Of a stretch of DNA of 64,000 bases, positions 11,144 to 19,851 are shown one piece after another. Location of the stretch: positions 43,119 to 107,118 of the forward strand of contig JBBSGB010000009.1 of the NCBI GenBank assembly GCA_038254545.1, in the 5' to 3' direction. Source of the stretch: CAHJXF01 sp038254545 (lineage in GTDB: Bacteria; Pseudomonadota; Gammaproteobacteria; Burkholderiales; Burkholderiaceae_D). Both the position numbers and the translations under genes were made by a program. How positions within the stretch are numbered: position 1 is the stretch's first letter; each line of letters opens with the position of its first letter. The notes beneath the pieces are model-generated. The model was not told the DNA's origin. It saw only the letters and a list, made by a program, of their open reading frames with translations, and made no database searches.

Positions 11144-11416
11144 TCAGAATCTCCAGAGGAATCGGAATTGTGTCTCGCGTGGCAACGCGGAAATTAACTG
11201 GTAATGCGCACTTCGTCACGCCTTTGCATTTTGCGTGTCGGTCTTTCGCACGCGGCAATCGGGCGACAGTAACGCAACGATCGCGCTGGCAGCGTTGCAG
11301 CGCACGAGCAGCCAGCAATCAGGGTTTGCGCGCATCCAGCCATCGCATGAATGCTGCTACGCTCCTTGCTCCTTCGAGCCCCCTTTTTTTTGCAACGATC
11401 GTCGTTCCCGACCTTG

Positions 11417-12229
11417 ATGACTCAAACGATAGACGATCGCGCCTCGAGTTCGACAGCGAACGGCGCCGTGATCCTCGAGACGCGCGGACTTCGCAAGGAG
11501 TTCAAGGGTTTCGTTGCGGTCAACGACGTATCGATCTCGGTCAAGCGCGGCGAGATCCACGCGCTAATCGGACCCAATGGCGCGGGCAAGACGACCTTCT
11601 TCAACCTGCTGACGAAGTTTTTGCCGCCCACGGCCGGGGAGATCGTCTACAACGGCGTCGACATCACGCATGAGAATCCGCCGCAGACCGCGCGTCGCGG
11701 CATCGTGCGGTCGTTTCAGATCTCCGCGGTCTTTCCGCACATGACCGTGCTCGAGAACGTGCGCGTCGCATTGCAGAGAAACCTCGGGACCTCGTTCTAT
11801 TTCTGGAAGCCCGAGAGTTCGCTGGCGCAATTGAACGATCGCGCGCTGCAGCTTCTGGCCGAGGTCGGGCTCGAATCGTTCGCCGACAGGCTGACGGTGG
11901 AATTGGCCTACGGCCGCAAGCGCGCGCTCGAGATCGCAACCACGCTCGCTCTCGAACCCGAGCTGATGCTGCTCGATGAACCCACGCAGGGGATGGGGCA
12001 CGAGGACGTGGGCCGCGTGACCGAACTGATACGCAAGGTGTCGGCCAATCGCACCATCCTGATGGTCGAACACAACATGAACGTGGTCTCGTCGATCGCC
12101 AACACGATTACGGTGCTCGCGCGCGGCTCGGTGCTCGCCGAGGGACCTTATGCGGTCGTGTCCAGGCATCCGAAGGTGGTCGAGGCCTACATGGGCACCG
12201 CCGACGCGGTGCTGCAAGGGGCGCATTGA
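11417..12229 (+). CDS. livG: Branched-chain amino-acid-type ABC transporter ATP-binding protein (LivG type)
   Basis: A 270-residue ABC ATPase. Walker A is GPNGAGKTTFF (about residues 54-64) and Walker B is LMLLDEPTQGMGH, followed by the switch His in VEHNM. The usual LSGGQ signature is replaced by VELAYGRKRALEIA, which is typical of LivG proteins. The frame is open upstream to 11351, but residues before MTQTIDD are not family-like and no ribosome site distinguishes the starts. It begins the operon livG-livF-binding protein-livH-livM, with its stop directly abutting the livF ATG. Likely cargo is branched-chain or related amino acids, or aromatic acids. Confidence 0.88.
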   Translation: MTQTIDDRASSSTANGAVILETRGLRKEFKGFVAVNDVSISVKRGEIHALIGPNGAGKTTFFNLLTKFLPPTAGEIVYNGVDITHENPPQTARRGIVRSFQISAVFPHMTVLENVRVALQRNLGTSFYFWKPESSLAQLNDRALQLLAEVGLESFADRLTVELAYGRKRALEIATTLALEPELMLLDEPTQGMGHEDVGRVTELIRKVSANRTILMVEHNMNVVSSIANTITVLARGSVLAEGPYAVVSRHPKVVEAYMGTADAVLQGAH

Positions 12230-12949
12230 ATGAGCGTGCTGGCCATCGAGGACCTGAACGCGTGGTACGGCGAGTCACACATCCTGCACGGCGTCGATTT
12301 CTCCGTCGAGACCGGCGAGGTGGTCACGCTGCTCGGGCGCAATGGCTCGGGACGGACTACGACGCTGCGCGCGATCATGGGGCTGGTGGGCCGTCGCGGC
12401 GGATCGATCAAGATCGGCGGCGAGGAAACTGTCAGGCTCGCATCGCATCGCATCGCGCGCATGGGCATCGGCTATTGCCCTGAGGAGCGCGGCATCTTCT
12501 CGACCCTGTCTGCCGAAGAAAATCTTCTGCTGCCGCCCGCACTCAAAAGCCACGCCTCGGGATTGATCGGGGAGTCCATGCCGGTCGCCGATATCTACGC
12601 GATGTTTCCCAATCTGGAGGAGCGCGCCGCGAGTCCGGGGACACGCCTGTCGGGCGGCGAGCAGCAAATGCTCGCGGTCGCGCGCATCCTGCGCACCGGT
12701 GCGCGATTGTTGTTGCTCGACGAAATCTCCGAAGGCCTCGCGCCGGTGATCGTGCAGAAACTGGGCGAGGTGATCCGCACCTTGAAGCAGAAGGGCTACA
12801 CGGTCGTTCTGGTCGAGCAGAATTTCCGGTTCGCGGCTCCGCTTGCGGATCGCTTCTATGTCATGGAGCACGGAAAGATCGTGAAGCGATTCGAGCAGGC
12901 CGAATTGGAAAGCAACATGGACATGTTGCATGAGTATCTGGGTGTGTAG
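12230..12949 (+). CDS. livF: Branched-chain amino-acid-type ABC transporter ATP-binding protein (LivF type)
   Basis: A 239-residue ABC ATPase. Walker A is GRNGSGRTTTL: Arg stands in the place of the nearly invariant P-loop Lys (consensus GxGKT), an unusual change worth noting. The signature is RLSGGEQQMLAVARIL and Walker B is LLLLDEISEGLAP (Ile instead of the more usual Pro). The family pairs with LivG to drive the LivHM permease. Its ATG directly follows the livG stop. The Lys-to-Arg change may weaken ATP hydrolysis at one site of the heterodimer; that is inference. Confidence 0.88.
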   Translation: MSVLAIEDLNAWYGESHILHGVDFSVETGEVVTLLGRNGSGRTTTLRAIMGLVGRRGGSIKIGGEETVRLASHRIARMGIGYCPEERGIFSTLSAEENLLLPPALKSHASGLIGESMPVADIYAMFPNLEERAASPGTRLSGGEQQMLAVARILRTGARLLLLDEISEGLAPVIVQKLGEVIRTLKQKGYTVVLVEQNFRFAAPLADRFYVMEHGKIVKRFEQAELESNMDMLHEYLGV

Positions 12950-12983
12950 AACCAAGCCCCTTTTTTGAGGAACGGAGAAAGAC

Positions 12984-14195
12984 ATGAAACTGAAGGTCCT
13001 AGCAGGTGCGCTGGCAATGGCCGGCATGACGATGGCGGGCAGCGCGCAGGCCCAGTATTCCGGCGATGTCATCCGGATCGGTTTCATCACCGACATATCG
13101 GGGCTCTACTCCGACATCGACGGCCAGGGCGGCGTCGAGGCCATCAAAATGGCGATCGCCGACATGGGCGGCAGCATCAACGGCAAGAAGATCGAGCTGT
13201 TGACGGCCGACCACCAGAACAAGGCCGACGTCGCCGTGAGCAAGGCGCGCGAGTGGTTCGATACGCAGGGCCTCGACATGCTGATCGGTGGGACCAACTC
13301 CGGCACCGCCATCGCGATGGCAAAAGTCGCGGCCGAGAAGAAGAAACCTTTTCTGGCCGTCGGTCCGGGCTCGAACCGCCTGACTAACGAAGATTGCACG
13401 CCGTACACGATTCACTATGCGTACGACACGGTCGCATTGGCCCAGGTGTCGGGTTCCCAGATCGTCAAGAATGGCGGCAAGAGCTGGTACTTCCTGACGG
13501 CCGACTATGCCTTCGGCAGCTCGCTCGAAAAAGATGCGACCGAGGTCGTCAAGGCCAATGGCGGCACGGTGGTGGGTTCGGTTCGCCACCCGTTGTCGGC
13601 GTCGGATTTCTCGTCATTCCTGTTGCAGGCGCAGTCATCGAAGGCGCAGATCCTCGGCCTTGCCAACGCGGGCGGTGACACGATCAACTCGATCAAGGCC
13701 GCCAAGGAATTCGGCGTGACCAAGACGATGAAGGTCGCTGCGCTCCTGGTCTTCATCAACGACGTGCACAGTCTCGGATTGCCGACGGCGCAAGGTCTGC
13801 TCGCTACCGACAGCTGGTATTGGGACAAGGACGCCGACAGTCGCGCCTGGTCGAAGCGCTATTTCGAAAAGATGAAGAAGGAACCGTCGAGCCTGCAGGC
13901 CGCCGACTATTCGGTGACGTCGTTCTATTTGAATGCCGTCAAGGCTGCGGGTACGGACGATGGCGACAAGCTCATGGCGCAGATGAAGAAGTCGAAGGTC
14001 AACGACTTCTACGCCAAGGACGGCTACGTACGCGCCGACGGCCGCATGATCCACGAGATGTATCTTCTCGAGGTCAAGGCGCAGAACGAATCGAAGTATC
14101 CGTGGGACTACTACAAGCTCGTGACCAAGGTCCCGGGTGACCAGGCGTTCCTTTCAGCATCAAAATCCGTGTGCCCGTTGCTCAAGAAATCCTGA
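12984..14195 (+). CDS. ABC transporter substrate-binding protein (LivK type)
   Basis: A 403-residue periplasmic binding protein. The signal peptide ends near AQA at residue 23, and the mature part starts with VIRIGFITDISGLYSDIDG. Proteins of this subgroup, with a KMKK-rich C-terminal half, often carry aromatic or short organic acids rather than leucine; the cargo is uncertain. A GGAG site sits upstream of ATG 12984. The gene is third in the liv operon and is followed by a strong hairpin that probably limits expression of the downstream permease genes relative to this abundant protein. Confidence 0.9.
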   Translation: MKLKVLAGALAMAGMTMAGSAQAQYSGDVIRIGFITDISGLYSDIDGQGGVEAIKMAIADMGGSINGKKIELLTADHQNKADVAVSKAREWFDTQGLDMLIGGTNSGTAIAMAKVAAEKKKPFLAVGPGSNRLTNEDCTPYTIHYAYDTVALAQVSGSQIVKNGGKSWYFLTADYAFGSSLEKDATEVVKANGGTVVGSVRHPLSASDFSSFLLQAQSSKAQILGLANAGGDTINSIKAAKEFGVTKTMKVAALLVFINDVHSLGLPTAQGLLATDSWYWDKDADSRAWSKRYFEKMKKEPSSLQAADYSVTSFYLNAVKAAGTDDGDKLMAQMKKSKVNDFYAKDGYVRADGRMIHEMYLLEVKAQNESKYPWDYYKLVTKVPGDQAFLSASKSVCPLLKKS

Positions 14196-14210
14196 TCGGG
14201 CTCGTGCAGG

Positions 14211-14241
14211 ATCATCGGTGCCGTGAGGCGCCGATGATTTT
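14211..14241 (+). terminator. Intra-operon hairpin with short T-run (attenuator-like)
   Basis: ATCATCGGTGCC (14211-14222) pairs with GGCGCCGATGAT (14227-14238) across a GTGA loop, giving 12 pairs with one G-T wobble, followed by TTTT and then mixed bases. It sits 16 bp after the binding-protein stop and 37 bp before livH. Partial termination or 3'-end protection of the binding-protein mRNA is the likely role, as is known for other periplasmic binding-protein operons. Confidence 0.65.
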
Positions 14242-14277
14242 GCGCATGACCGCACTCTCCGGCGCTTCTCTTTCCGT

Positions 14278-15165
14278 ATGACTGAAATCTTCGGCATTCC
14301 GGTTCAGGCTTTCCTGGGGCAGTTGCTGCTGGGACTCGTCAACGGCTCGTTCTATGCGTTGTTGTCGCTGGGTCTCGCCGTGATTTTCGGCTTGCTCGGC
14401 ATCGTAAATTTCGCGCATGGCGCGCTCTACATGATGGGGGCTTTTGCCGCCTGGATCATGTTGGACAGCTTCGGGATCAATTACTGGTTCGCGCTCGTGC
14501 TTGCGCCCCTGCTGATCGCAGTGCTCGGCATCGTGATCGAGCGTCTGCTGCTGAAACACCTCTACAAGCTCGACCCGCTATATGGCTTGCTGCTGACTTT
14601 CGGCCTTGCGTTGATTGCCGAAGGCTTGTTCATCCATCAATTCGGCGTGTCCGGGCAATCCTATAGCGTCCCCGAAGCATTGTCGGGCTCGACGGACATT
14701 GGATTCATGACTCTTCCCAACTATCGCGCGTGGGTCGTACTCGCGTCGATGGTGGTCTGTTTTGCGACCTGGTTCCTGATTGAGAAGACCCGACTCGGAT
14801 CCACATTGCGCGCCGCGACCGAGAACGCACCGCTGGTTCAGGCTTTCGGGGTCAACGTGCCGGTAATGGTGATGTGCACTTACGGTGCAGGAGCGGCACT
14901 CGCTGCCTTGGCCGGGGTGCTCGCCGCGCCGGTCATCCAAGTCACGCCGCTGATGGGATCGAACCTGATCATCGTGGTCTTTGCCGTCGTCGTGATCGGC
15001 GGCATGGGGTCGATTCTCGGCTCGATCGTCACCGGGCTCGCGCTCGGGCTCGTCGAGGGATTGACGCGTGTGTTCTATCCGGAAGCATCGAACGTCGTCG
15101 TCTTCGTCATCATGATCGTCGTGCTGATCATTCGTCCGGCGGGTCTTTTCGGAAAGGGCGCCTGA
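14278..15165 (+). CDS. livH: Branched-chain amino-acid-type ABC transporter permease (LivH type)
   Basis: A 295-residue integral membrane permease with about eight hydrophobic helices. The N-terminus GLVNGSFYALLSLGLAVIF and the segment GLLGIVNFAHGALYMMGAF are hallmarks of the LivH family. The loop ATENAPLVQAFGVNV is the coupling segment to the ATPases. It pairs with LivM in the inner membrane. The livH stop is followed by the livM GTG with one intervening base. Confidence 0.9.
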   Translation: MTEIFGIPVQAFLGQLLLGLVNGSFYALLSLGLAVIFGLLGIVNFAHGALYMMGAFAAWIMLDSFGINYWFALVLAPLLIAVLGIVIERLLLKHLYKLDPLYGLLLTFGLALIAEGLFIHQFGVSGQSYSVPEALSGSTDIGFMTLPNYRAWVVLASMVVCFATWFLIEKTRLGSTLRAATENAPLVQAFGVNVPVMVMCTYGAGAALAALAGVLAAPVIQVTPLMGSNLIIVVFAVVVIGGMGSILGSIVTGLALGLVEGLTRVFYPEASNVVVFVIMIVVLIIRPAGLFGKGA

Positions 15166-15166
15166 C

Positions 15167-16123
15167 GTGCGTCTCGAGTCGCGGTCACCGTTCGCCGTCG
15201 CGGCCTATGCCCTCTTGGTCGTATTGGCGCTCGCGGCGCCCTTCATCGGCCTCTATCCCGTTCTGGTGATGAAGGTATTGTGCTTCGCGATCTTCGCGTG
15301 CGCCTTCAATTTGCTGCTGGGGTTTACCGGTCTGCTTTCGTTTGGGCACGCCGCATTCTTCGGCGGGGCTGCGTATGCGACCGGCTGGATCGTGAAGTCG
15401 ATGAACGTCACGCCGGAGCTCGGGCTGCTCTTCGGAGTTCTGATCGCGGCTGCAATGGGCCTGGTGGTGGGCGCGATCGCGATTCGACGCCAGGGCATCT
15501 ACTTTGCGATGATCACGCTCGCGCTCGCGCAAATGGTGTTTTTCGTCTGCCTGCAAGTGCCGTTCACGCACGGTGAAGACGGACTGCAGGGGGTTCCGCG
15601 CGGCAGGCTCTTCGGCATGATTTCGCTCGAGTCGAACACCAGCATGTATTACTTCGTGCTCGTCGTGTTCGTCGCGGTGTTCCTGTTCATCCGCCGCATC
15701 GTCCACTCGCCCTTCGGTCAGGTCCTTAAGGCGATCCGGGAGAACGAGCCGCGGGCGATTTCGCTCGGATATGCCGTCGATCGGTACAAGCTACTTGCGT
15801 TCGTTCTTTCGACCGCTCTCGCCGGACTGGCGGGCTCGCTGAAAGCGCTGGTGGTGCAATTGGCGACCCTAACCGATGTGCAATGGCAAATGTCGGGCGA
15901 GGTCATTCTCATGACCCTGCTCGGTGGCTTGGGCACGTTCTTCGGCCCTGTCCTGGGGGCGGGTATCGTGATATCGCTTCAGGACGTCCTCGCCGACCGC
16001 GTCGGTTCGTGGGTGACGGTCATCATCGGCGCGATCTTCGTGGTCTGCGTCCTCCTCTTTCGCCGCGGCATTGTGGGAGAGTTCGAAGCCTTTCGGACCA
16101 AGCGCCACGGCAAGCCCGAATAG
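15167..16123 (+). CDS. livM: Branched-chain amino-acid-type ABC transporter permease (LivM type)
   Basis: A 318-residue membrane permease. It contains the LivM signature LLLGFTGLLSFGHAAFFGG, the RRQGIYFAMITLALAQM helix, and the coupling loop AIRENEPRAISLGYAVDRYK. GTG 15167 is used as start because it lies one base after the livH stop. It is the last gene of the operon. A short hairpin overlaps its stop (AAGCCC...GGGCTT) but no T-run follows, so the operon end is not sharply marked. Confidence 0.9.
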   Translation: MRLESRSPFAVAAYALLVVLALAAPFIGLYPVLVMKVLCFAIFACAFNLLLGFTGLLSFGHAAFFGGAAYATGWIVKSMNVTPELGLLFGVLIAAAMGLVVGAIAIRRQGIYFAMITLALAQMVFFVCLQVPFTHGEDGLQGVPRGRLFGMISLESNTSMYYFVLVVFVAVFLFIRRIVHSPFGQVLKAIRENEPRAISLGYAVDRYKLLAFVLSTALAGLAGSLKALVVQLATLTDVQWQMSGEVILMTLLGGLGTFFGPVLGAGIVISLQDVLADRVGSWVTVIIGAIFVVCVLLFRRGIVGEFEAFRTKRHGKPE

Positions 16124-16269
16124 GGGCTTCGCCGGTCGCTTCGGCCAATCCCTCGGCGTCGCGCTCCGCTCGATCGCACTTGTCCGGAACCCATGCGGAG
16201 CGATGGGCCTATTGGAGTCTGTTTCGTGGAGAGCAAGTGCTTACCATGGGCTTGGGCTTGCCCGCTTTT

Positions 16270-16285
16270 TGTTTCACGTGAAACC
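16270..16285. other. parS partition site 1
   Basis: TGTTTCACGTGAAACC matches the conserved 16-bp chromosomal parS palindrome (TGTTTCACGTGAAACA) at 15 of 16 positions. It lies 61 bp upstream of the mnmG ATG and about 3.6 kb from parB. ParB loads here and spreads. It could also influence mnmG transcription, since a weak GATAAT -10 (16315-16320) lies close by. Confidence 0.95.
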
Positions 16286-16346
16286 AAGAGATGGCGCGTG
16301 GCGTCCGGAAGCTGGATAATCGCGCCTTCTTCACGAGGCGTTCATC

Positions 16347-18281
16347 ATGCAGTACCCCAAACAATTCGACGTGCTAGTCATTGGCGGCGGCCACGCAGGC
16401 ACGGAGGCCGCTCTTGCCGCGGCGCGCATGGGCGCCGCGGTATTGCTGCTCTCGCACAGCATCGAGACGCTTGGGACGATGAGCTGCAATCCCTCGATCG
16501 GGGGAATCGGCAAGGGGCATCTCGTACGCGAGATCGATGCACTCGGCGGCGCGATGGCGCTCGCGACGGACGAGGCCGGCATACAGTTCAGAATCCTCAA
16601 CAGCAGCAAAGGTCCTGCGGTCCGCGCCACCCGAGCACAGGCGGATCGGCTGTTGTACAAGGCGGCGATCCGCCGGCGTCTCGAAAATCAGCCCAACCTC
16701 TGGCTGTTTCAACAAGCAGCCGACGACTTGATCTTGCAAGGCGACCGCGTTTGCGGTGTGGTCACCCAGTCGGGCATTCGTTTCTTGGCTTCGACGGTCG
16801 TGCTCACGGCCGGCACCTTTCTGAACGGTCGCATCCACGTCGGCCTTCAAAATTATTCGGGCGGTCGTGCCGGAGATCCACCAACGATCTCGCTTGCCGC
16901 GCGTCTCAAGGAACTGGCGCTTCCCCAAGGACGATTGAAGACCGGGACGCCGCCGCGGATAGACGGCAGGACCGTCGATTTCTCGGTCATGGAAGAGCAG
17001 AAAGGGGATCGCGATCCGGTTCCGGTCTTCTCATTCGTGGGAGGCTGCGATATGCATCCAGCTCAACTTTCCTGCTGGATCACGCACACCAACCCCGAGA
17101 CTCACGAAATCATTCGCGGCGGCCTCGATCGATCGCCAATGTATCGCGGCTTGATTGAAGGTGTAGGCCCGCGCTATTGTCCGAGTATCGAGGACAAAAT
17201 TCACCGCTTCGCCTCCAAGGATAGCCACCAGATCTTTCTCGAACCGGAAGGCTTGACGACGCACGAGTTCTATCCCAACGGGATATCGACCAGTCTGCCG
17301 TTCGATGTGCAGTGCGACCTCGTTCACAGTATTCGTGGACTAGAGAACGCGCATCTACTTCGGCCTGGCTACGCAATCGAATACGATTATTTCGATCCAC
17401 GGGCACTCACGAATTCCCTGCAAGTGAGGGCGATAGGCGGCCTCTTCTTTGCCGGACAGATCAACGGAACCACCGGATACGAGGAAGCGGCCGCTCAGGG
17501 GTTGCTCGCGGGAATCAACGCAACGAGGTTTGCGCGCGGCTTGGACAGTTGGTGCCCGCGGCGCGATCAGGGCTATATGGGCGTGCTCGTCGACGACCTG
17601 ATTACCAGTGGCGTGCTCGAGCCATACCGGATGTTCACGAGCCGCGCCGAATATCGCCTGAGTCTGCGCGAGGACAATGCCGACGCCCGTCTGACGGAAA
17701 TCGGTCGAAATCTCGGCTGCATCGATGACGCGCGCTGGGATGCATTCAATCGAAAGCGTGACACTGTTTCACGTGAAACCGAACGACTGCGCACGACCTG
17801 GGTCAATCCGAGGGCCCTGGCCGACGCCGACGCGAAACGGGTCTTGGGCCAAAGCATAGAGCGCGAGTATCGGCTGCTCGACTTGCTGCGTCGTCCCGGC
17901 GTGAGCTATCATCACTTGACGACGCTGCATTCCGCGGAAGGGTCGATCATCTTGGCGGGGCCGACCAACGACGCCGCCGCTATCGAGCAGATTGAAATCA
18001 ACGCAAAGTACGCCGGCTATGTCGAGCGCCAGAAGCATGAGGTGGCGCGAGCGAGCGAGCTCGCCGACCTGAGGTTGCCGCCTAGCATCGACTACACGTT
18101 GGTTCGTGGATTGTCTTTCGAAGCTCGGCAAAAACTTGCGGCCCGCATGCCGAGCACGTTGGGAGAAGCGTCCCGAATCGCCGGCGTCACGCCCGCTTCG
18201 ATTTCGTTGCTGTTGGTTCATCTGAAGCGGGGATTGGGCCGCTCGTCCGATCACCGCAACCATGAAGTCGAATCCGCGTGA
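16347..18281 (+). CDS. mnmG: tRNA uridine-5-carboxymethylaminomethyl modification enzyme MnmG (GidA)
   Basis: A 644-residue FAD protein that, with MnmE, installs the carboxymethylaminomethyl group at wobble U34 of several tRNAs. The FAD motif IGGGHAGTEAALAAARMG is at residues 12-29, and SCNPSIGGIGKGHL follows. Length and domain order are normal. It heads the conserved mnmG-rsmG-parA-parB cluster. Unusually, the coding sequence contains a complete parS site at 17765-17780, read in frame as part of DTVSRETER. Its TGA shares one base with the rsmG ATG. Confidence 0.97.
   Translation: MQYPKQFDVLVIGGGHAGTEAALAAARMGAAVLLLSHSIETLGTMSCNPSIGGIGKGHLVREIDALGGAMALATDEAGIQFRILNSSKGPAVRATRAQADRLLYKAAIRRRLENQPNLWLFQQAADDLILQGDRVCGVVTQSGIRFLASTVVLTAGTFLNGRIHVGLQNYSGGRAGDPPTISLAARLKELALPQGRLKTGTPPRIDGRTVDFSVMEEQKGDRDPVPVFSFVGGCDMHPAQLSCWITHTNPETHEIIRGGLDRSPMYRGLIEGVGPRYCPSIEDKIHRFASKDSHQIFLEPEGLTTHEFYPNGISTSLPFDVQCDLVHSIRGLENAHLLRPGYAIEYDYFDPRALTNSLQVRAIGGLFFAGQINGTTGYEEAAAQGLLAGINATRFARGLDSWCPRRDQGYMGVLVDDLITSGVLEPYRMFTSRAEYRLSLREDNADARLTEIGRNLGCIDDARWDAFNRKRDTVSRETERLRTTWVNPRALADADAKRVLGQSIEREYRLLDLLRRPGVSYHHLTTLHSAEGSIILAGPTNDAAAIEQIEINAKYAGYVERQKHEVARASELADLRLPPSIDYTLVRGLSFEARQKLAARMPSTLGEASRIAGVTPASISLLLVHLKRGLGRSSDHRNHEVESA
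17765..17780. other. parS partition site 2, inside mnmG
   Basis: The same 16-mer as site 1 (TGTTTCACGTGAAACC) lies 1,495 bp downstream of it, in the C-terminal part of the mnmG coding sequence. An exact repeat of a 16-bp palindrome cannot be chance, and the codons tolerate it. Confidence 0.95.
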
Positions 18282-18991
18282 TGGTCGAGCGAAAGGCGGC
18301 GGCTAGGCCGACGACGCCTCACGACACCACCGATCATGCGACGCACGCGGCTCTCGACGACGAGCTTCGACGGAAATTGCAGACGGGCATCGACGCGCTC
18401 GGTCTTTCTTTGGTCGTGCATCAGCAGGAACTGCTGGTCAGGTACCTCGCGTTGCTGGCTCAATGGAACGCCGTCTACAACCTCACGTCCGTGCGAGATC
18501 CTCTCGACATGCTGGCCCTGCATGTACTCGATTCCTTGGCGATCGCCCATCTCGTTCGTGACTGCGAGGGGTCTGAGGTGCTGGATGTGGGATCCGGAGC
18601 TGGTCTGCCGGGTGTCCCGTTGGCGATCGCATTGCCTCAGCATCGCTTTCAGTTGGTCGATGCCGTGGGCAAGAAGGTCAGCTTTCTTCAGCAGGTCAAA
18701 GCTTCCTTGAGGCTCGAAAACGTACAAGCTCACCACGTCCGTATAGAAGCACTTACTCTCGCTAAGAGACCATCGATCATTGTATCTCGTGCATATGCGG
18801 AGTTGTCACGCATGCTCGGATCGATCGCCCATCTGGCTAACCGATCCACCACCGTAATCGCCATGAAGGGCATCGTGCCGGCCGAAGAGCTGGCCGCATT
18901 GCCTGCGTCGTGGCGCGTCCTCGAAGTCCGCACGCTCCATGTTCCCCTCGTCGGCGCGCACCGTTGCGCCGTGGTTCTCAGACGCGATTGA
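18281..18991 (+). CDS. rsmG: 16S rRNA (guanine-527 N7)-methyltransferase RsmG (GidB)
   Basis: A 236-residue SAM-dependent methyltransferase that modifies G527 of 16S rRNA. The SAM-binding motif VLDVGSGAGLPGVPLAIALP and the upstream LHVLDSLAIAHLV are family hallmarks. It has an N-terminal extension of about 30 Thr/His/Asp-rich residues. Start choice: ATG 18281 shares its A with the mnmG stop; an in-frame GTG sits one codon earlier at 18278. It is co-transcribed with mnmG and parAB. Confidence 0.93.
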   Translation: MVERKAAARPTTPHDTTDHATHAALDDELRRKLQTGIDALGLSLVVHQQELLVRYLALLAQWNAVYNLTSVRDPLDMLALHVLDSLAIAHLVRDCEGSEVLDVGSGAGLPGVPLAIALPQHRFQLVDAVGKKVSFLQQVKASLRLENVQAHHVRIEALTLAKRPSIIVSRAYAELSRMLGSIAHLANRSTTVIAMKGIVPAEELAALPASWRVLEVRTLHVPLVGAHRCAVVLRRD

Positions 18992-19014
18992 CCCAGTTCA
19001 ACCCTGAAAGCCGA

Positions 19015-19851
19015 ATGGCCAAGATCTTCGCAGTTGCAAATCAGAAGGGCGGTGTCGGCAAGACGACGACCACCGTCAATCTCGCCGCGGCCTTGGCCGC
19101 ATTGAAGCAACGCGTGCTCCTGATCGATCTCGACCCTCAAGGCAATGCGACTATGGGATCGGGAATCGACAAGCGCACATTGCCCGCCAGCGTCTATCAG
19201 TTGCTGCTTGGATTACTACCGCTTGCTTCGATCCGTAAACGTTCGGAAACCGGACGCTACGACGTCCTTCCCGCGAACCGCGAACTGGCCGGCGCCGAGA
19301 TCGATCTGGTGGAGATGGAACACCGCGAGACCCGGCTCAGGGCGGCGCTCGCGCCGTGCCTATCGGAATACGACTTCGTCCTGATCGATTGCCCGCCGGC
19401 GCTGTCGTTGCTGACGCTCAATGGCCTCACGGCCGCGCAGGGCGTCATCATCCCGATGCAGTGCGAGTACTACGCGCTCGAGGGTCTTTCCGACCTCGTG
19501 AACACGATCAAGCAGGTGCATCGAAATCTCAATCCCGATCTCGAGATCATCGGTCTGCTTCGGGTGATGTTCGATCCGCGCTCCACATTGGCCAATCAGG
19601 TGTCCTCTCAACTCGAATCGCACTTTGGAGACAAGGTGTTCAAGACACTGGTACCGAGAAATATCCGCTTGGCCGAGGCGCCTTCTTACGGGATGCCAGG
19701 CGTGGTCTTCGACAAATCGAGCAAGGGCGCCCAGGCCTACGTGGCCTTTGGCGCGGAGATGGTCGAGCGATTCAAGCTTCGCCTGCCTGAAACCTCGGCG
19801 AGCGAACCATCACCGGCTCCCGCCGATGCAACCATGGCGAATGCATCATGA
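19015..19851 (+). CDS. parA: Chromosome partitioning ATPase ParA
   Basis: A 278-residue Walker-type ATPase (Soj family). The deviant Walker A is KGGVGKTTTTVNLAA at about residues 10-24, and the later motifs LLIDLDPQGNATMGSG and YDFVLIDCPPALSLLTLN are intact. The start MAKIFAVANQKGG is the standard chromosomal ParA N-terminus; the frame is open upstream but overlaps rsmG. It uses ATP-dependent DNA binding to move ParB-parS complexes. Its end overlaps the parB start by 4 bases. Confidence 0.96.
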   Translation: MAKIFAVANQKGGVGKTTTTVNLAAALAALKQRVLLIDLDPQGNATMGSGIDKRTLPASVYQLLLGLLPLASIRKRSETGRYDVLPANRELAGAEIDLVEMEHRETRLRAALAPCLSEYDFVLIDCPPALSLLTLNGLTAAQGVIIPMQCEYYALEGLSDLVNTIKQVHRNLNPDLEIIGLLRVMFDPRSTLANQVSSQLESHFGDKVFKTLVPRNIRLAEAPSYGMPGVVFDKSSKGAQAYVAFGAEMVERFKLRLPETSASEPSPAPADATMANAS

